From Defluviitaleaceae bacterium (GTDB taxonomy: Bacteria > Bacillota > Clostridia > Lachnospirales > WRAX01): a stretch of DNA of 37,555 nucleotides. This document shows, one piece after another, positions 1 through 8,116 of the stretch. The stretch is taken from contig WRAC01000026.1 in the NCBI GenBank assembly GCA_009780415.1, positions 1 to 37,555 of the forward strand. The letters run 5' to 3'. Within the stretch, counting starts at the first letter, position 1. Each line of letters begins with the position of its first letter. The translations under genes were made by a program, and so were the position numbers. The notes below the pieces were generated by a model. That model made no database searches. It saw only the letters and a list, made by a program, of their open reading frames with translations, and was not told the origin of the DNA.

Positions 1-135
1 ATATTCGATAGGAAGAGTGCGATAACCTACTTCATACCTTGAATAAACATTTTGCCTTATATTTAGAATTTTTCCAATTTCTGACTGCGTCAATTCCCTA
101 TCAGTTCTTAAATCTTTTAATCTTTGGAAATACAT
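1..135 (-). CDS. XRE-family HTH transcriptional regulator, partial (3' part lies outside the window)
   Basis: Reading the minus strand from an ATG at 135 gives 45 codons without a stop, running off the window edge. The peptide starts MYFQRLKDLRTDRELTQ and continues with SEIGKILNI and a YSRYE motif, the normal order of a lambda-repressor/Cro (HTH_3) domain: helix 1, then the TQ-x-EIG recognition helix-turn-helix. A GAGGTGA ribosome binding site sits about 8 nt upstream. It is divergent from the small gene at 228, and TTTGGTGCT direct repeats lie between them, so it probably regulates that intergenic region. Only the DNA-binding domain is visible; the rest of the protein cannot be judged. Confidence 0.85.
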   Translation of the reverse strand, partial: MYFQRLKDLRTDRELTQSEIGKILNIRQNVYSRYEVGYRTLPIEY

Positions 136-171
136 ATAATTCACCTCATGTAAAATTATATAATAATCCCG

Positions 172-210
172 TTTGGTGCTATTGACTTTATCGTCATTTG
201 GTGCTAAAAT
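172..210 (+). promoter_or_regulatory. Promoter of the 228 gene with TTTGGTGCT direct repeats (candidate operator)
   Basis: A -35 box TTGACT (182-187) and a -10 box TAAAAT (205-210) are separated by exactly 17 nt. The 9-mer TTTGGTGCT occurs twice, at 172-180 (just upstream of the -35) and at 197-205 (in the spacer, touching the -10). Two copies 25 bp apart, next to a divergent XRE repressor gene, look like operator half-sites. On the minus strand a TATAAT (complement of 155-160) could be the -10 of the XRE gene. Confidence 0.6.
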
Positions 211-227
211 AAATTGAGGTGATTTTA

Positions 228-419
228 ATGGGTATAGAATGCGAATTTGATTACTGTATTTACAATAAGGGCGGCGTTATTTGCATATTGAAAGAAATCA
301 GGATGAACTGCATAGGGATGTGCGAAAATCTTATAACCTTACAATTTTCACAGGAAGAGCTTGAAGAACATAAACAGAGTCAATTACAAAAAAGAATAAA
401 CAAATTCGGCAAGCTATAG
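228..419 (+). CDS. Small Cys-containing hypothetical protein (63 aa)
   Basis: The start is taken as ATG 228, because the GAGGTG Shine-Dalgarno at 216-221 fits it; an in-frame GTG at 219 overlaps that site. The 63-residue product has four Cys in its first half (MGIECEFDYCIYN, then GGVIC and GMCEN) and a charged, probably helical Glu/Lys/Gln-rich C-terminus. Small proteins of this pattern are common in clostridial genomes, but I know of no assigned function. The Cys spacing could bind a metal; that is inference. It has its own promoter and is divergent from the XRE gene. Confidence 0.7.
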   Translation: MGIECEFDYCIYNKGGVICILKEIRMNCIGMCENLITLQFSQEELEEHKQSQLQKRINKFGKL

Positions 420-421
420 TT

Positions 422-470
422 CCTGCAAAGTTAACCGGTATTTGCAGGGGCGAACTATGTTCGCCCGCAA
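422..470. repeat. Two adjoining hairpins, REP-like, between convergent genes
   Basis: CCTGCAAA (422-429) pairs with TTTGCAGG (441-448). Next to it GGGCGAAC (448-455) pairs with GTTCGCCC (459-466) around a 3-nt loop, with an outer TTGC/GCAA pair. The second hairpin has a close relative at 29175-29195. It lies between the end of the small gene (419) and the end of araM (472), so it may act as a bidirectional terminator, although there is no long T-run. Confidence 0.6.
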
Positions 471-471
471 T

Positions 472-1710
472 TTAATGGAACGGCGATTTTTCCAGCAAAT
501 TCAAATCCCCAAGAAGTTGTAAAACGGTGTAAACCTTCTTCCGCTCCCGTGCCAGCAGAATACTCTCACGTAAAAGATTGCTGTCAACGCTTACATCACA
601 AGGGGAAACCGGCGCGCCGACGGTTTTTAACAGTTCCGCCACATCACCGGGCTCCGGCAGTTTACGGGCAATTTCTTTTATTTCCGCCCATTTTTCAAGA
701 ATCAGATCATACGGCAGATTAGGATTTTGTGTTTTTAGCAATTCCGGCGCCGAGTTCCCGTATTGACTGGCAACAAGCCCCTCAATCCATGCCCTGTCCT
801 GTTCGCCGGGCCGTTCGGGCTGAACCGGCAGCGATTTCCATAAGGTTAGCGCGCACAGCGCGCCAACGCCAACGCTTAACCCATGGGCGACGGGTTTCTT
901 ATGTTCGGCAAGGCGGCGCATTTCCCAGTAATGCGACAAATGATGCTCCGTACCCGAAGCCGGGCGTGAATCCCCGTAAAGGCTCATGGCGATGCCGGAG
1001 AGGACAAGCCCTTCCGTTAGGCGCGTAACAGCCTGTATATCGCGGTTTTGCAAAACCCCCGCGCTTTCCGCGCAAAGCCGCAGCGCTTCCGACATCATAC
1101 CGTATATTTCCGGAGGCATGGGTTCGCCCGTCAGGATATGTGATAGCTCCCAATCCGCCATGGCGCTGTATTTGCCCAGCATATCGCCCAGCCCGGAGGC
1201 GAACATGATCATCGGCGCGTCCTTCATAACCGTTATATCGCAAAAAACAGCCTCCGGGCATATGGTCTGCGGCGTTATTTTCATGCCCAGTATGGTCATT
1301 GCCGCGCCTTTTGACGCGTAGCCGTCCATGGAAGGCGCGGTGGCGGCAATGACACAGGGCTTTAATGTTTTATGCCCGACGTATTTGCATAAATCGGTAA
1401 TGGTGCCGGAGCCAACACCCAGCAGCAGATTATGCTGAGGCAAAACGGCTTTAGAAAGAGCGTCAATGGCGGCTTCGTCGGCTTTAAGCTCCCCGTCTGC
1501 GTAAACAAACTCATCAAAGCCGATACCGGCTTCTTTCAGCAGGACGCAGATCCGCGCCCCGGCAGCCTCATGGGTATTGATATCCTGCACAACCAGGACA
1601 TTATCATAACCCTTGGCCTTTATCCACCCGGGAATATTTGTTAAGATATCCTCGCTTATTTCAATATGCCCTATAATATCCGTATATTTACTCCAGTCAA
1701 TTCTGCCCAT
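472..1710 (-). CDS. araM: sn-Glycerol-1-phosphate dehydrogenase (AraM/EgsA family)
   Basis: The 412-aa product is an iron-containing-alcohol-dehydrogenase fold protein of the AraM/EgsA type, which reduces dihydroxyacetone phosphate to sn-glycerol-1-phosphate with NAD(P)H; B. subtilis AraM is known to do this with Ni. Family signatures are the dinucleotide-binding [13 protein letters not shown], the metal-site [10 protein letters not shown] (Asp), SGLGDMLGK, the His-rich [12 protein letters not shown], and [10 protein letters not shown] (His). ATG 1710 (MGRIDWSKY) is preferred over ATG 1728 because a GGGGG stretch precedes it at good distance. It overlaps the 3' end of araD by 14 nt, so the two are probably translationally coupled, as in the B. 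subtilis arabinose operon. No pcrB-like partner is in the window. Confidence 0.9.
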   Translation of the reverse strand: MGRIDWSKYTDIIGHIEISEDILTNIPGWIKAKGYDNVLVVQDINTHEAAGARICVLLKEAGIGFDEFVYADGELKADEAAIDALSKAVLPQHNLLLGVGSGTITDLCKYVGHKTLKPCVIAATAPSMDGYASKGAAMTILGMKITPQTICPEAVFCDITVMKDAPMIMFASGLGDMLGKYSAMADWELSHILTGEPMPPEIYGMMSEALRLCAESAGVLQNRDIQAVTRLTEGLVLSGIAMSLYGDSRPASGTEHHLSHYWEMRRLAEHKKPVAHGLSVGVGALCALTLWKSLPVQPERPGEQDRAWIEGLVASQYGNSAPELLKTQNPNLPYDLILEKWAEIKEIARKLPEPGDVAELLKTVGAPVSPCDVSVDSNLLRESILLARERKKVYTVLQLLGDLNLLEKSPFH

Positions 1711-2389
1711 AATAAGCCCCCGCGCCATGCTTACGCAGGAAATGCTTGTCCAGAAGCTCCCGCTGCATGGGTTTTATATCTTTGTTCAGGGCCAGGCAAT
1801 GCCAGGCCATGTAACAGACTTCCTCCAGAACAATGGAATTCTCCACTGCCTTCATAACATCCGCCCCCCATGTGAACGGCCCGTGGCTGTGGACAAGGAC
1901 GGCGGGGATATCGGCGGGGGAAAGTGCGGCAAAACGCTCCGCAATCACAACGCCGGTGTGATGTTCATAGTCCCGTAAGATTTCGTCATGCGTCATGGGC
2001 CGCGTAATGGGTACCTCGCCGTAAAAATAATCGGCGTGGGTAGTGCCCAGGGCCGGCGCGCCAAGCCCGGACTGCGCCATAATCGTGGCCCATGTGCTGT
2101 GGGTATGCGCAATGCCGCCGATGCCGGGGAAAGAGCGGTACAGCTCCAGATGCGTGGGCGTGTCCGAGGACGGCTTCAGGCGGCTCTCAACAACCTTGCC
2201 CGTGGCAAGCTCAACGACAACCATATCTTCCGCCTTCATATCCGCGTACTCAACGCCGCTGGGCTTTATGACCACAAGCCCGTTTTCCCGGTCAACCGCG
2301 CTGGCGTTTCCCCATGTCAGAACCACAAGGCTGTGGCGGGGCAGCATGAGGTTTGCCTCCCACACTTTTTGCTTTAAATCTCTTAACAT
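1697..2389 (-). CDS. araD: L-ribulose-5-phosphate 4-epimerase
   Basis: The 230-aa class II aldolase/epimerase interconverts L-ribulose-5-phosphate and D-xylulose-5-phosphate, the last step of arabinose entry into the pentose phosphate pathway. Zinc ligands are visible as H95 and H97 (GIAHTHSTW) and H169 (HSHGPF). D76 (SSDTPTH) and D120 (THADYF) match known E. coli active-site aspartates in position, and the C-terminal Tyr pair (AYYGQN) is present. Length equals the usual ~231 aa. An AGGAG site precedes the ATG. It is the first gene of an araD-araM pair; araA, araB and an arabinose transporter are not present, so the substrate source is unclear. Confidence 0.95.
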   Translation of the reverse strand: MLRDLKQKVWEANLMLPRHSLVVLTWGNASAVDRENGLVVIKPSGVEYADMKAEDMVVVELATGKVVESRLKPSSDTPTHLELYRSFPGIGGIAHTHSTWATIMAQSGLGAPALGTTHADYFYGEVPITRPMTHDEILRDYEHHTGVVIAERFAALSPADIPAVLVHSHGPFTWGADVMKAVENSIVLEEVCYMAWHCLALNKDIKPMQRELLDKHFLRKHGAGAYYGQN

Positions 2390-2418
2390 ATTCCGTCAGC
2401 TTCTCCTTCTATTGCAAT

Positions 2419-2853
2419 TTAATCGACACTAAAAACAAATCCCGACACGCCGATTTCTATGAAATCCAAATAATAAACATCCTCTTCCTCGTCGTCGCTT
2501 GGCATAATGACGAACCTGACTCCCTCGCCGCTTTCCTTGTCAATAATGTAGGCAAAGGTTCCGTCAGGGTAAATCTCAAGCGGCCCTACGGCCCCGACGG
2601 TTGCAGCGCCCCCCGCAAACGCGATAGCCATATCTCCGTCTTCCATCATGGCGAAGTATGCCGTCCCGGCTTCGTTTCCGCCGCCATCTTTCAGCGTGCC
2701 TCTGTATGCGCTTGTAACCGCTTCAAGCTCGTTAAAATCGCCGCTCCAGCCCTGCTCCGCTTTTACTACGGGTTCCGGTTCGGGGTTTCTTCTGCACGCG
2801 GTAAGGCTAAGCATTATTAATGCGGCGGCGCAAATAATCAATATCTTCTTCAT
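2419..2853 (-). CDS. Putative lipoprotein (144 aa)
   Basis: The start is ATG 2853 (MKKILIICAAALIMLS), preceded by GAGG; a longer in-frame reading to 2904 would put extra residues before the signal peptide. A type II signal peptide ends in the lipobox LTAC, and the mature part begins RRNPEPEP. The remaining ~120 residues look like a small all-beta domain ending in acidic EEEDVYYLDFIEIG. I do not recognise a family. It lies 29 nt upstream of araD on the same strand, so cotranscription is possible, but the function need not be related. Divergent from the gene at 2966. Confidence 0.75.
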   Translation of the reverse strand: MKKILIICAAALIMLSLTACRRNPEPEPVVKAEQGWSGDFNELEAVTSAYRGTLKDGGGNEAGTAYFAMMEDGDMAIAFAGGAATVGAVGPLEIYPDGTFAYIIDKESGEGVRFVIMPSDDEEEDVYYLDFIEIGVSGFVFSVD

Positions 2854-2897
2854 GAGAATTATTTCCTCTCGTTTTCTGAAAGTATAACATATTTTCA

Positions 2898-2926
2898 TTG
2901 TCAATCATAGTCCTATGTGTTAAAAT
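2898..2926 (+). promoter_or_regulatory. Promoter for the 2966-miaB operon
   Basis: TTGTCA (2898-2903) and TAAAAT (2921-2926) have a 17-nt spacer and lie about 40 nt before the GTG start at 2966. The same DNA carries TTGACA on the opposite strand (complement of 2899-2904), so the divergent lipoprotein promoter may overlap it. Confidence 0.6.
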
Positions 2927-2965
2927 AAGCTGGTTACTTAAAACACAAATGGAGAGTGGAGAGTT

Positions 2966-3448
2966 GTGTCAACCGATATTATCATCATCGTATTTATTAT
3001 TGTCGCAGCCGTTGTCGCCGGGCTTTACTTCCTTAACCGCTGGGCTTCCAAAAAGCAGGTGGGCCAGCAGCAGCTTATTGAAAAAACCAAGCAGCGCGCG
3101 GATATTTATGTTATAGATAAGAAACGCGACAAGGCGGAAAACGTTAACCTGCCCAAGATGGTGACGGAACAGATGCCGCGTTTGTCCAAGATAATGAAGC
3201 TGTATTTTGTTAAGGCCAAAGTAGGCCCGCAGATCGTTACCATGATGTGCGACAAAAAGGTTTTTACTTTTATCGAGCCTAAAAAGACCTATAAAGCCGA
3301 GATTGCCGGCATGTATATCATAAACGTCAAGGGGATGAAAACAGCCGCCGAGCTGAAGGAGGCGGCAAAGCAGCGGAAGCAAAAGGCAAAGGACGAGAAG
3401 GAATCCCAAAAAGCACAGAAAAAGGCGGCAAAGAAACGTGGCGCGTAA
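2966..3448 (+). CDS. Single-pass membrane protein of unknown function (160 aa), upstream of miaB
   Basis: Translation from GTG 2966 follows a GGAGAG site. The N-terminus is one hydrophobic segment (about residues 4-25, IIIIVFIIVAAVVAGLYFL), followed by a soluble part of about 100 residues and a Lys/Ala/Glu-rich tail (from about residue 120) that should be a charged helix. I do not recognise a catalytic motif. It overlaps the start of miaB by 11 nt, which indicates one transcript and translational coupling. Function unknown. Confidence 0.75.
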   Translation: MSTDIIIIVFIIVAAVVAGLYFLNRWASKKQVGQQQLIEKTKQRADIYVIDKKRDKAENVNLPKMVTEQMPRLSKIMKLYFVKAKVGPQIVTMMCDKKVFTFIEPKKTYKAEIAGMYIINVKGMKTAAELKEAAKQRKQKAKDEKESQKAQKKAAKKRGA

Positions 3449-4805
3449 TACCATAAAGGCTGTTGACAAGCATAAAAAAACGTACCATATAATATCATTC
3501 GGCTGCCAGATGAACGCCCATGATTCCGAGAAACTGGCGGGGATACTTCAAGGCATGGGTTATACCCCCGCGGGTGATGAGACAACCGCGGGGCTTGTGG
3601 TCTATAACACCTGTTGCATACGCGAAAACGCGGAAAACAGGGTTTTCGGCAACCTTGGCTACATGAAATACATGAAGCAGAAAAACCCCGGATTGGTCGT
3701 AGCCGTAGGCGGCTGTATGCCCCAGCAGGAAGCGGCCTTGGAAAAGCTGAAGGAAACCGGGGCGGCGGATATTTTGTTCGGCACGCATAACTTGCATACC
3801 TTCGGCAGTTTGCTTGAACAAGCGTTGGATACGGGCATAAAGGTTACGGATATCTGGCAGGAATGGGATGGCTCCGACCGCGGATATATCAGCGCCGTGC
3901 GCGAAAACCCGTGGCGCTCGGGCGTAAACATCATGTACGGCTGCGATAATTTCTGCTCCTATTGCGTGGTGCCTTTAGTGCGCGGGCGCGAAAGGAGCCG
4001 CAAGCCTGACGAAATTCTGGACGAAATCCGCGCGCTTATAAATGACGGAGTAGTTGAAATAATGCTCCTTGGGCAAAACGTAAATTCATACGGGCAGAAA
4101 TCAAATGACGGCGCAGCGTTCCCGGAGCTTTTGAGATTAGTTGCGGGCTTGAAGCCCGCGCTCCCACGCATACGTTTTATGACCAGCCATCCCAAGGATC
4201 TATCGCTTGAGCTAATCCACGCCATACGAGACTGCGAGAACATTTGCCGGCATATCCACCTGCCCGTCCAATCCGGCTCCGACAAAATTTTACAAGCCAT
4301 GAACCGCAAGTATACCCGCGAGGATTATTTATCATTACTCAGCGCCTTGCGCCGCGAGGTGCCGGATATCACGGTCACAACGGACATTATCGTAGGCTTC
4401 CCCGGCGAAACGGACGACGACTTTGAGGCTACCCTTGAGCTTGTGCGCCAAGCACGGTTTGGCGGGGCGTTTACGTTTTTATACTCGAAGCGCGAGGGGA
4501 CAAAAGCGGCGGAGATGGACTGCCCCGTGCCGGAAAACACCGCAAACGAGCGTTTCGCGCGGCTTGTGGATACGATAAACCCGATAGCCCTTGAAATAAG
4601 CAAATCGTGGGAAGGCCGTATTGTTCAGGTATTAGCCGAAAAGTTGGAAAAAGGCATGTTCACCGGGCGCGCCGGGAATAACATGCCTGTGCATTTTCCC
4701 GATAACGGGGCAAGCAGCCCCATAGGTAGTATTGTTCCGGTAAAAATCACGGAGGGCAGGACGTTTTTCCTGATTGGCGAACAATGCTACCAAAACCACG
4801 AATAA
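3438..4805 (+). CDS. miaB: tRNA-2-methylthio-N6-dimethylallyladenosine synthase
   Basis: MiaB is a radical-SAM methylthiotransferase that adds a methylthio group to i6A37 of tRNAs reading UNN codons. The N-terminal UPF0004 domain carries C23 (FGCQMN), C59 (NTCCIRENAE) and C93 (GGCMPQ) for the auxiliary cluster. The radical SAM triad is C169/C173/C176 (YGCDNFCSYCVVP). The C-terminus fits a TRAM domain. Length (455 aa) is normal. The start is GTG 3438, inside the upstream gene; there is no better Met, as the first internal one lies within the conserved FGCQMN. A 17-nt palindrome (4143-4159) sits in frame at residues AGLKPA, where family members vary. The 3' end overlaps the convergent transglutaminase-like gene by 19 nt. 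Confidence 0.96.
   Translation: MARNTIKAVDKHKKTYHIISFGCQMNAHDSEKLAGILQGMGYTPAGDETTAGLVVYNTCCIRENAENRVFGNLGYMKYMKQKNPGLVVAVGGCMPQQEAALEKLKETGAADILFGTHNLHTFGSLLEQALDTGIKVTDIWQEWDGSDRGYISAVRENPWRSGVNIMYGCDNFCSYCVVPLVRGRERSRKPDEILDEIRALINDGVVEIMLLGQNVNSYGQKSNDGAAFPELLRLVAGLKPALPRIRFMTSHPKDLSLELIHAIRDCENICRHIHLPVQSGSDKILQAMNRKYTREDYLSLLSALRREVPDITVTTDIIVGFPGETDDDFEATLELVRQARFGGAFTFLYSKREGTKAAEMDCPVPENTANERFARLVDTINPIALEISKSWEGRIVQVLAEKLEKGMFTGRAGNNMPVHFPDNGASSPIGSIVPVKITEGRTFFLIGEQCYQNHE
4143..4159. repeat. 17-nt palindrome (7-3-7) inside miaB
   Basis: GCGGGCT, loop TGA, AGCCCGC form a perfect hairpin in the coding sequence of miaB, encoding part of VAGLKPALP. It has the same 7-bp stem and 3-nt loop geometry as other palindromes in this window (25569-25585, 16185-16235, 449-465). 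Confidence 0.6.
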
Positions 4806-5767
4806 CGTGTATCCGCCCGTGGAATTACAACGGCGTTTTCATCGGTGGAATAAATCGTAAACATCAGCGGCGCGGTCATCGCACCCCTTATATAAAAGCC
4901 GGGTTCCGCCGTTGCGAGCCGGTTTTGCTGAAAATCGGAGCGGATATCGGTTTCATATGCTCCGTATGATAAATGCGCGGTGCCGTTCCGGTTAAACCAT
5001 CCCCATGTCGGGTCGGCAAAATGCCATTTGCCGTCCGCATAAAACTCTACCCAAGCGTGGGCGACGCCGCGGTGGCTCCAGTCCGCCGCATTTTTTAATG
5101 GTATGCGCAGCGACAAACCGGAAATCATCCGGGCTGGAATCCCTTCCGCGCGGAGCAGCGCGGTCATCAGCGCGGCATAATCACCGCAAACGCCCATGCG
5201 CCTAACCAATAATTCGGAGGCCGAAAACCGGGAAGTGTTCGCTTGATTGCCCGTAACGCCGCGGATAGTCTTGTTGGCATACCTTATTATATTTCTAGCT
5301 GTCCGGTAATCATTACGGCCGCGAAGTTCCTCCCCAAGCCTGATAATGTCTCCGTTATCCGAGTCCACCCATTGCTGCGGCAATGTATATTCGTCAAGAA
5401 CATCCCCGTCCCAAGGTTTAACATATCTGAATAACTTAGCTGTATATGTTACCGTAACAACCTTTTCCGAACCATCTGAAAAAACTTTTGCCGTTAATTC
5501 ATCCCGGCAGCCATGATTTTCCACGGAATAATCATCCGCGCCTGCAACGGAGAACCCGGTTATTTCCTGATAAGCCCCGCTAACGGGCAGAATCACATGC
5601 AAATAGGTTTCCGAACCGTTTACGGCCATAATCCGGTATGTTTCTGTAATTATGAATGTCCTTTGCGGGTTTAAAAAGAAAACAAACAATACTGCCGCCG
5701 CGATAATTAACGCGGCGGCAAACCCATACCATTTATAATGCTTGCTCCGTCCTTTTGATAATCTCAT
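4787..5767 (-). CDS. Membrane-anchored transglutaminase-like (TGc) protein
   Basis: The 326-aa protein has a basic N-terminus, a single membrane segment (about residues 13-32), a beta-rich extracytoplasmic part and a C-terminal transglutaminase-like core. The catalytic triad is visible: C194 (MGVCGDYAAL), H237 (VAHAWVEF) and D252 (FADPTWG). Such domains act as cysteine proteases or transamidases; the substrate is unknown. The start is ATG 5767, because AAGGAG lies 7 nt upstream even though this falls inside the end of hypD (35-nt overlap). That coupling places it in the hypE-hypD transcription unit. A link to peptide or collagen breakdown feeding hydroxyproline is speculation. Confidence 0.85.
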   Translation of the reverse strand: MRLSKGRSKHYKWYGFAAALIIAAAVLFVFFLNPQRTFIITETYRIMAVNGSETYLHVILPVSGAYQEITGFSVAGADDYSVENHGCRDELTAKVFSDGSEKVVTVTYTAKLFRYVKPWDGDVLDEYTLPQQWVDSDNGDIIRLGEELRGRNDYRTARNIIRYANKTIRGVTGNQANTSRFSASELLVRRMGVCGDYAALMTALLRAEGIPARMISGLSLRIPLKNAADWSHRGVAHAWVEFYADGKWHFADPTWGWFNRNGTAHLSYGAYETDIRSDFQQNRLATAEPGFYIRGAMTAPLMFTIYSTDENAVVIPRADTRYSWFW

Positions 5768-8090
5768 CTTGCAGCTCCTTGTTAAGATTTCTGAAATGGT
5801 CGCTGTAGCCGGCTACGCGCACGATCAAATCCTTGTAGTCCTCGGGGTTTTCCTGCGCCGCGATAAGGGTTTGGCGGTCCACCACGTTGAACTGGATGTG
5901 ATGCCCGTCCATAGCGAAGTACGCGCGGATTAGGTCTGCCATCGCGTCCAGGCCTTTCTCGCCCTGTACAGCTGACGGCGTGAACTTTTGGTTCAGCAAT
6001 GTTCCGCCTGTTTTCAAATGATCCAGTTTGGAAGCCGACCTGAGAGCCGCCGTCGGGCCGTTTACATCCGCGCCCTGGGTTGGAGATATGCCCTCTGACA
6101 CGGGCTTGCCTGCCCTGCGCCCGTTTGCGGATGCCATCATAACCTCTCCAAAATACACATGGCAGGTGGTGGGCAGCATGTTCACGCGGTATGTACCGCC
6201 GCGCATATTAGGCCGCCCGGTCATGTTTTCGTGGTAATACAGGAATACCTCTTTCATTAAATCGTCGGCGTAATCGTCGTCGTTGCCGTATTTTGGAGAA
6301 TCGTTGACCAATTTTTGGCGAAGCTCCTCATATCCCTCAAAATCGCGCTCCAGCGCGGACATCAGCTCGTCCATGGAAACGTCTTTCTCATCGAATACGC
6401 GGTGTTTTATGGCGGCAAGGGAATCCGTTACGGTTCCTATTCCCACACCTTGCAAATAGCTGGTGTTGTACCGCGCCCCGCCCGCGTTATAGTCCTTGCC
6501 CCGGGCGATGCAGTCGTTCGTGATGACGGACAGGAACGGCACGGGCATATATTTCGCGTACAGCGCCTCGATGATGTTTGAGCCGCGCACCTTAATATCC
6601 GTAAAATGAGCGATCTGCTTCTTGTACGCATCCAGCAGGGCGTCATATGTCTTAAAATCCGCCGCTTTGCCCAGTTTTAGCCCCAGCTGCTTACCCGAAA
6701 CCTTGTCAAATCCGTTGTTCAGCGTAATTTCCAGGATTTTCGGCAGATTAAAATACCCGGTAAGTATATACGCCTCGTTTCCGAACGCCCCGGTCTCAAC
6801 GCAGCCGCTTGACCCGCCGCGCCTTGCGTCGTCAAGGCTCTTGCCCGCAACAAGCAGCTCCTGCACAATGGCCTCGGTGTTGTAGAACGCGGGCTGGCCC
6901 CAGCCCTTCCTTGAAATCTCACAGGCGCGTTTAATAAACCAGCGCGGCGTTTTCTTTGAAATCTGCACGTTTGAGCTGGGCTGCAGCAGTTTCATTTCGT
7001 CCATGCAGTCCAGGATTAAGCGGCTGACGGGGTTGCAGCCGTCGGAGCCGTCGGGCGCAATGCCGCCTGTGTTGATGTTGGCAAAGTCCGTATAGGTGCC
7101 GCTTTCCTTCAGCGTAATGCCCACCTTGGGCGGCGCGGGCTGGTTATTGAATTTAATCCACAGGCATTCCAACAGTTCCAGAGCCTTTTCGTCGTCCAGC
7201 CTCCCCTCGTCCGTATCTTTTTCATAAAACGGGAATAAATGTTGGTCCAGCCGCCCCGGGCTGTAAGCGTCCCAAGGGTTCAGTTCCATCGTAACGCACA
7301 GATGCACAAACCAGTACATCTGAATTGCCTGCCAATACGTACGCGGCTTATGCGCGGGTACAACTGCGCAGTTTTCCGCGATTTGGCGGAGTTCAGCCGC
7401 TCTTGCCGGATCGGTTTCGGATTTTGCCATCCCTTCGGCAAGCCCCGCGTAACGTTTGCCCAGTTCCATTACCGCGTCACAGGCAATACCCATGGCGCGA
7501 AGCTGCTCCGCTTTCGCGACGGCTTCCATATCCGCGGAATAATCCAGCTCATCTATCGTTTTCTTTATTTTTTCTTTAAAATCCAAAAACCCGTTTAGGT
7601 AAATGATCTCCGAACCAACGGTATGCCCCGGGCCGCGCTGCTCCATAAACTCTGTAAAAATCCCGGCGGCGTAACATTCTTTCCATTCGGAGCTGACCGC
7701 TTCCATTATTTTTTTCCGCATACAGCGGCCTTCCCAAAAAGGCGCGATCCGCTCCTGCTGAATCGCGAAATCACCCTCCGCCACCTTGAACGAAATCAAT
7801 TCCCGCGCGTCCATAACGCGCATGTCCTCAAGGCTGTGGCAGATCAGCTCGGGGAAGGTGGGCGCGGTTTGGGGGGCGTCGCCTTTTTCGCCCACAATCA
7901 GTTCGCCCGGGTATATGTTAATTTTTTTATGCTTCATTATGTGTAAAAGCGTAAAAGCGCGAAGCTCCGGCACCGAACAGCGGCCCTCGTACATTTCGTA
8001 AGCCTCGGTTTCCAGCAGCGCGCGTTCAAGGCTTAGGCGCGGCGCGGTTGTTACGCTTTGCCCGCGTAATGCTTTAATGCGTGTGTTCAT
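5733..8090 (-). CDS. hypD: trans-4-Hydroxy-L-proline dehydratase (glycyl radical enzyme)
   Basis: This 785-aa glycyl radical enzyme dehydrates trans-4-hydroxy-L-proline to 1-pyrroline-5-carboxylate, which P5C reductase can turn into proline. Thiyl C430 and base E432 lie in SSGCVETGAF; the radical glycine is G761 in RVAGYSDHF. H156, D274, S330, D335, Y446, T641 and F148 are present at a constant -4 offset from the residues I recall for C. difficile HypD (H160, D278, S334, D339, Y450, T645, F152), which separates it from pyruvate formate-lyase, choline and glycerol relatives. The start is ATG 8090: GGAGG lies 8 nt upstream, overlapping an earlier in-frame ATG at 8105. It follows the activase gene after 26 nt. 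Cytoplasmic and oxygen-sensitive. Confidence 0.93.
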   Translation of the reverse strand: MNTRIKALRGQSVTTAPRLSLERALLETEAYEMYEGRCSVPELRAFTLLHIMKHKKINIYPGELIVGEKGDAPQTAPTFPELICHSLEDMRVMDARELISFKVAEGDFAIQQERIAPFWEGRCMRKKIMEAVSSEWKECYAAGIFTEFMEQRGPGHTVGSEIIYLNGFLDFKEKIKKTIDELDYSADMEAVAKAEQLRAMGIACDAVMELGKRYAGLAEGMAKSETDPARAAELRQIAENCAVVPAHKPRTYWQAIQMYWFVHLCVTMELNPWDAYSPGRLDQHLFPFYEKDTDEGRLDDEKALELLECLWIKFNNQPAPPKVGITLKESGTYTDFANINTGGIAPDGSDGCNPVSRLILDCMDEMKLLQPSSNVQISKKTPRWFIKRACEISRKGWGQPAFYNTEAIVQELLVAGKSLDDARRGGSSGCVETGAFGNEAYILTGYFNLPKILEITLNNGFDKVSGKQLGLKLGKAADFKTYDALLDAYKKQIAHFTDIKVRGSNIIEALYAKYMPVPFLSVITNDCIARGKDYNAGGARYNTSYLQGVGIGTVTDSLAAIKHRVFDEKDVSMDELMSALERDFEGYEELRQKLVNDSPKYGNDDDYADDLMKEVFLYYHENMTGRPNMRGGTYRVNMLPTTCHVYFGEVMMASANGRRAGKPVSEGISPTQGADVNGPTAALRSASKLDHLKTGGTLLNQKFTPSAVQGEKGLDAMADLIRAYFAMDGHHIQFNVVDRQTLIAAQENPEDYKDLIVRVAGYSDHFRNLNKELQDEIIKRTEQAL

Positions 8091-8116
8091 GCCTCTTTCC
8101 TCCATGTAAAAACCCC

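Noticed and set aside
899-1261. Long minus-strand frame and several plus-strand frames across araM
   Set aside because: They are frame shadows of araM; they lack ribosome binding sites and protein-like motifs, whereas AraM is recognised throughout.
2969-3469. 166-codon minus-strand frame opposite the small membrane protein
   Set aside because: The plus-strand gene has a promoter, start site and overlap with miaB; the minus frame is its mirror image.
5733-8090. Pyruvate formate-lyase, choline lyase or glycerol dehydratase
   Set aside because: The GCVETG thiyl motif and the full set of HypD active-site residues fit hydroxyproline dehydratase better; no double Cys of pyruvate formate-lyase is present.
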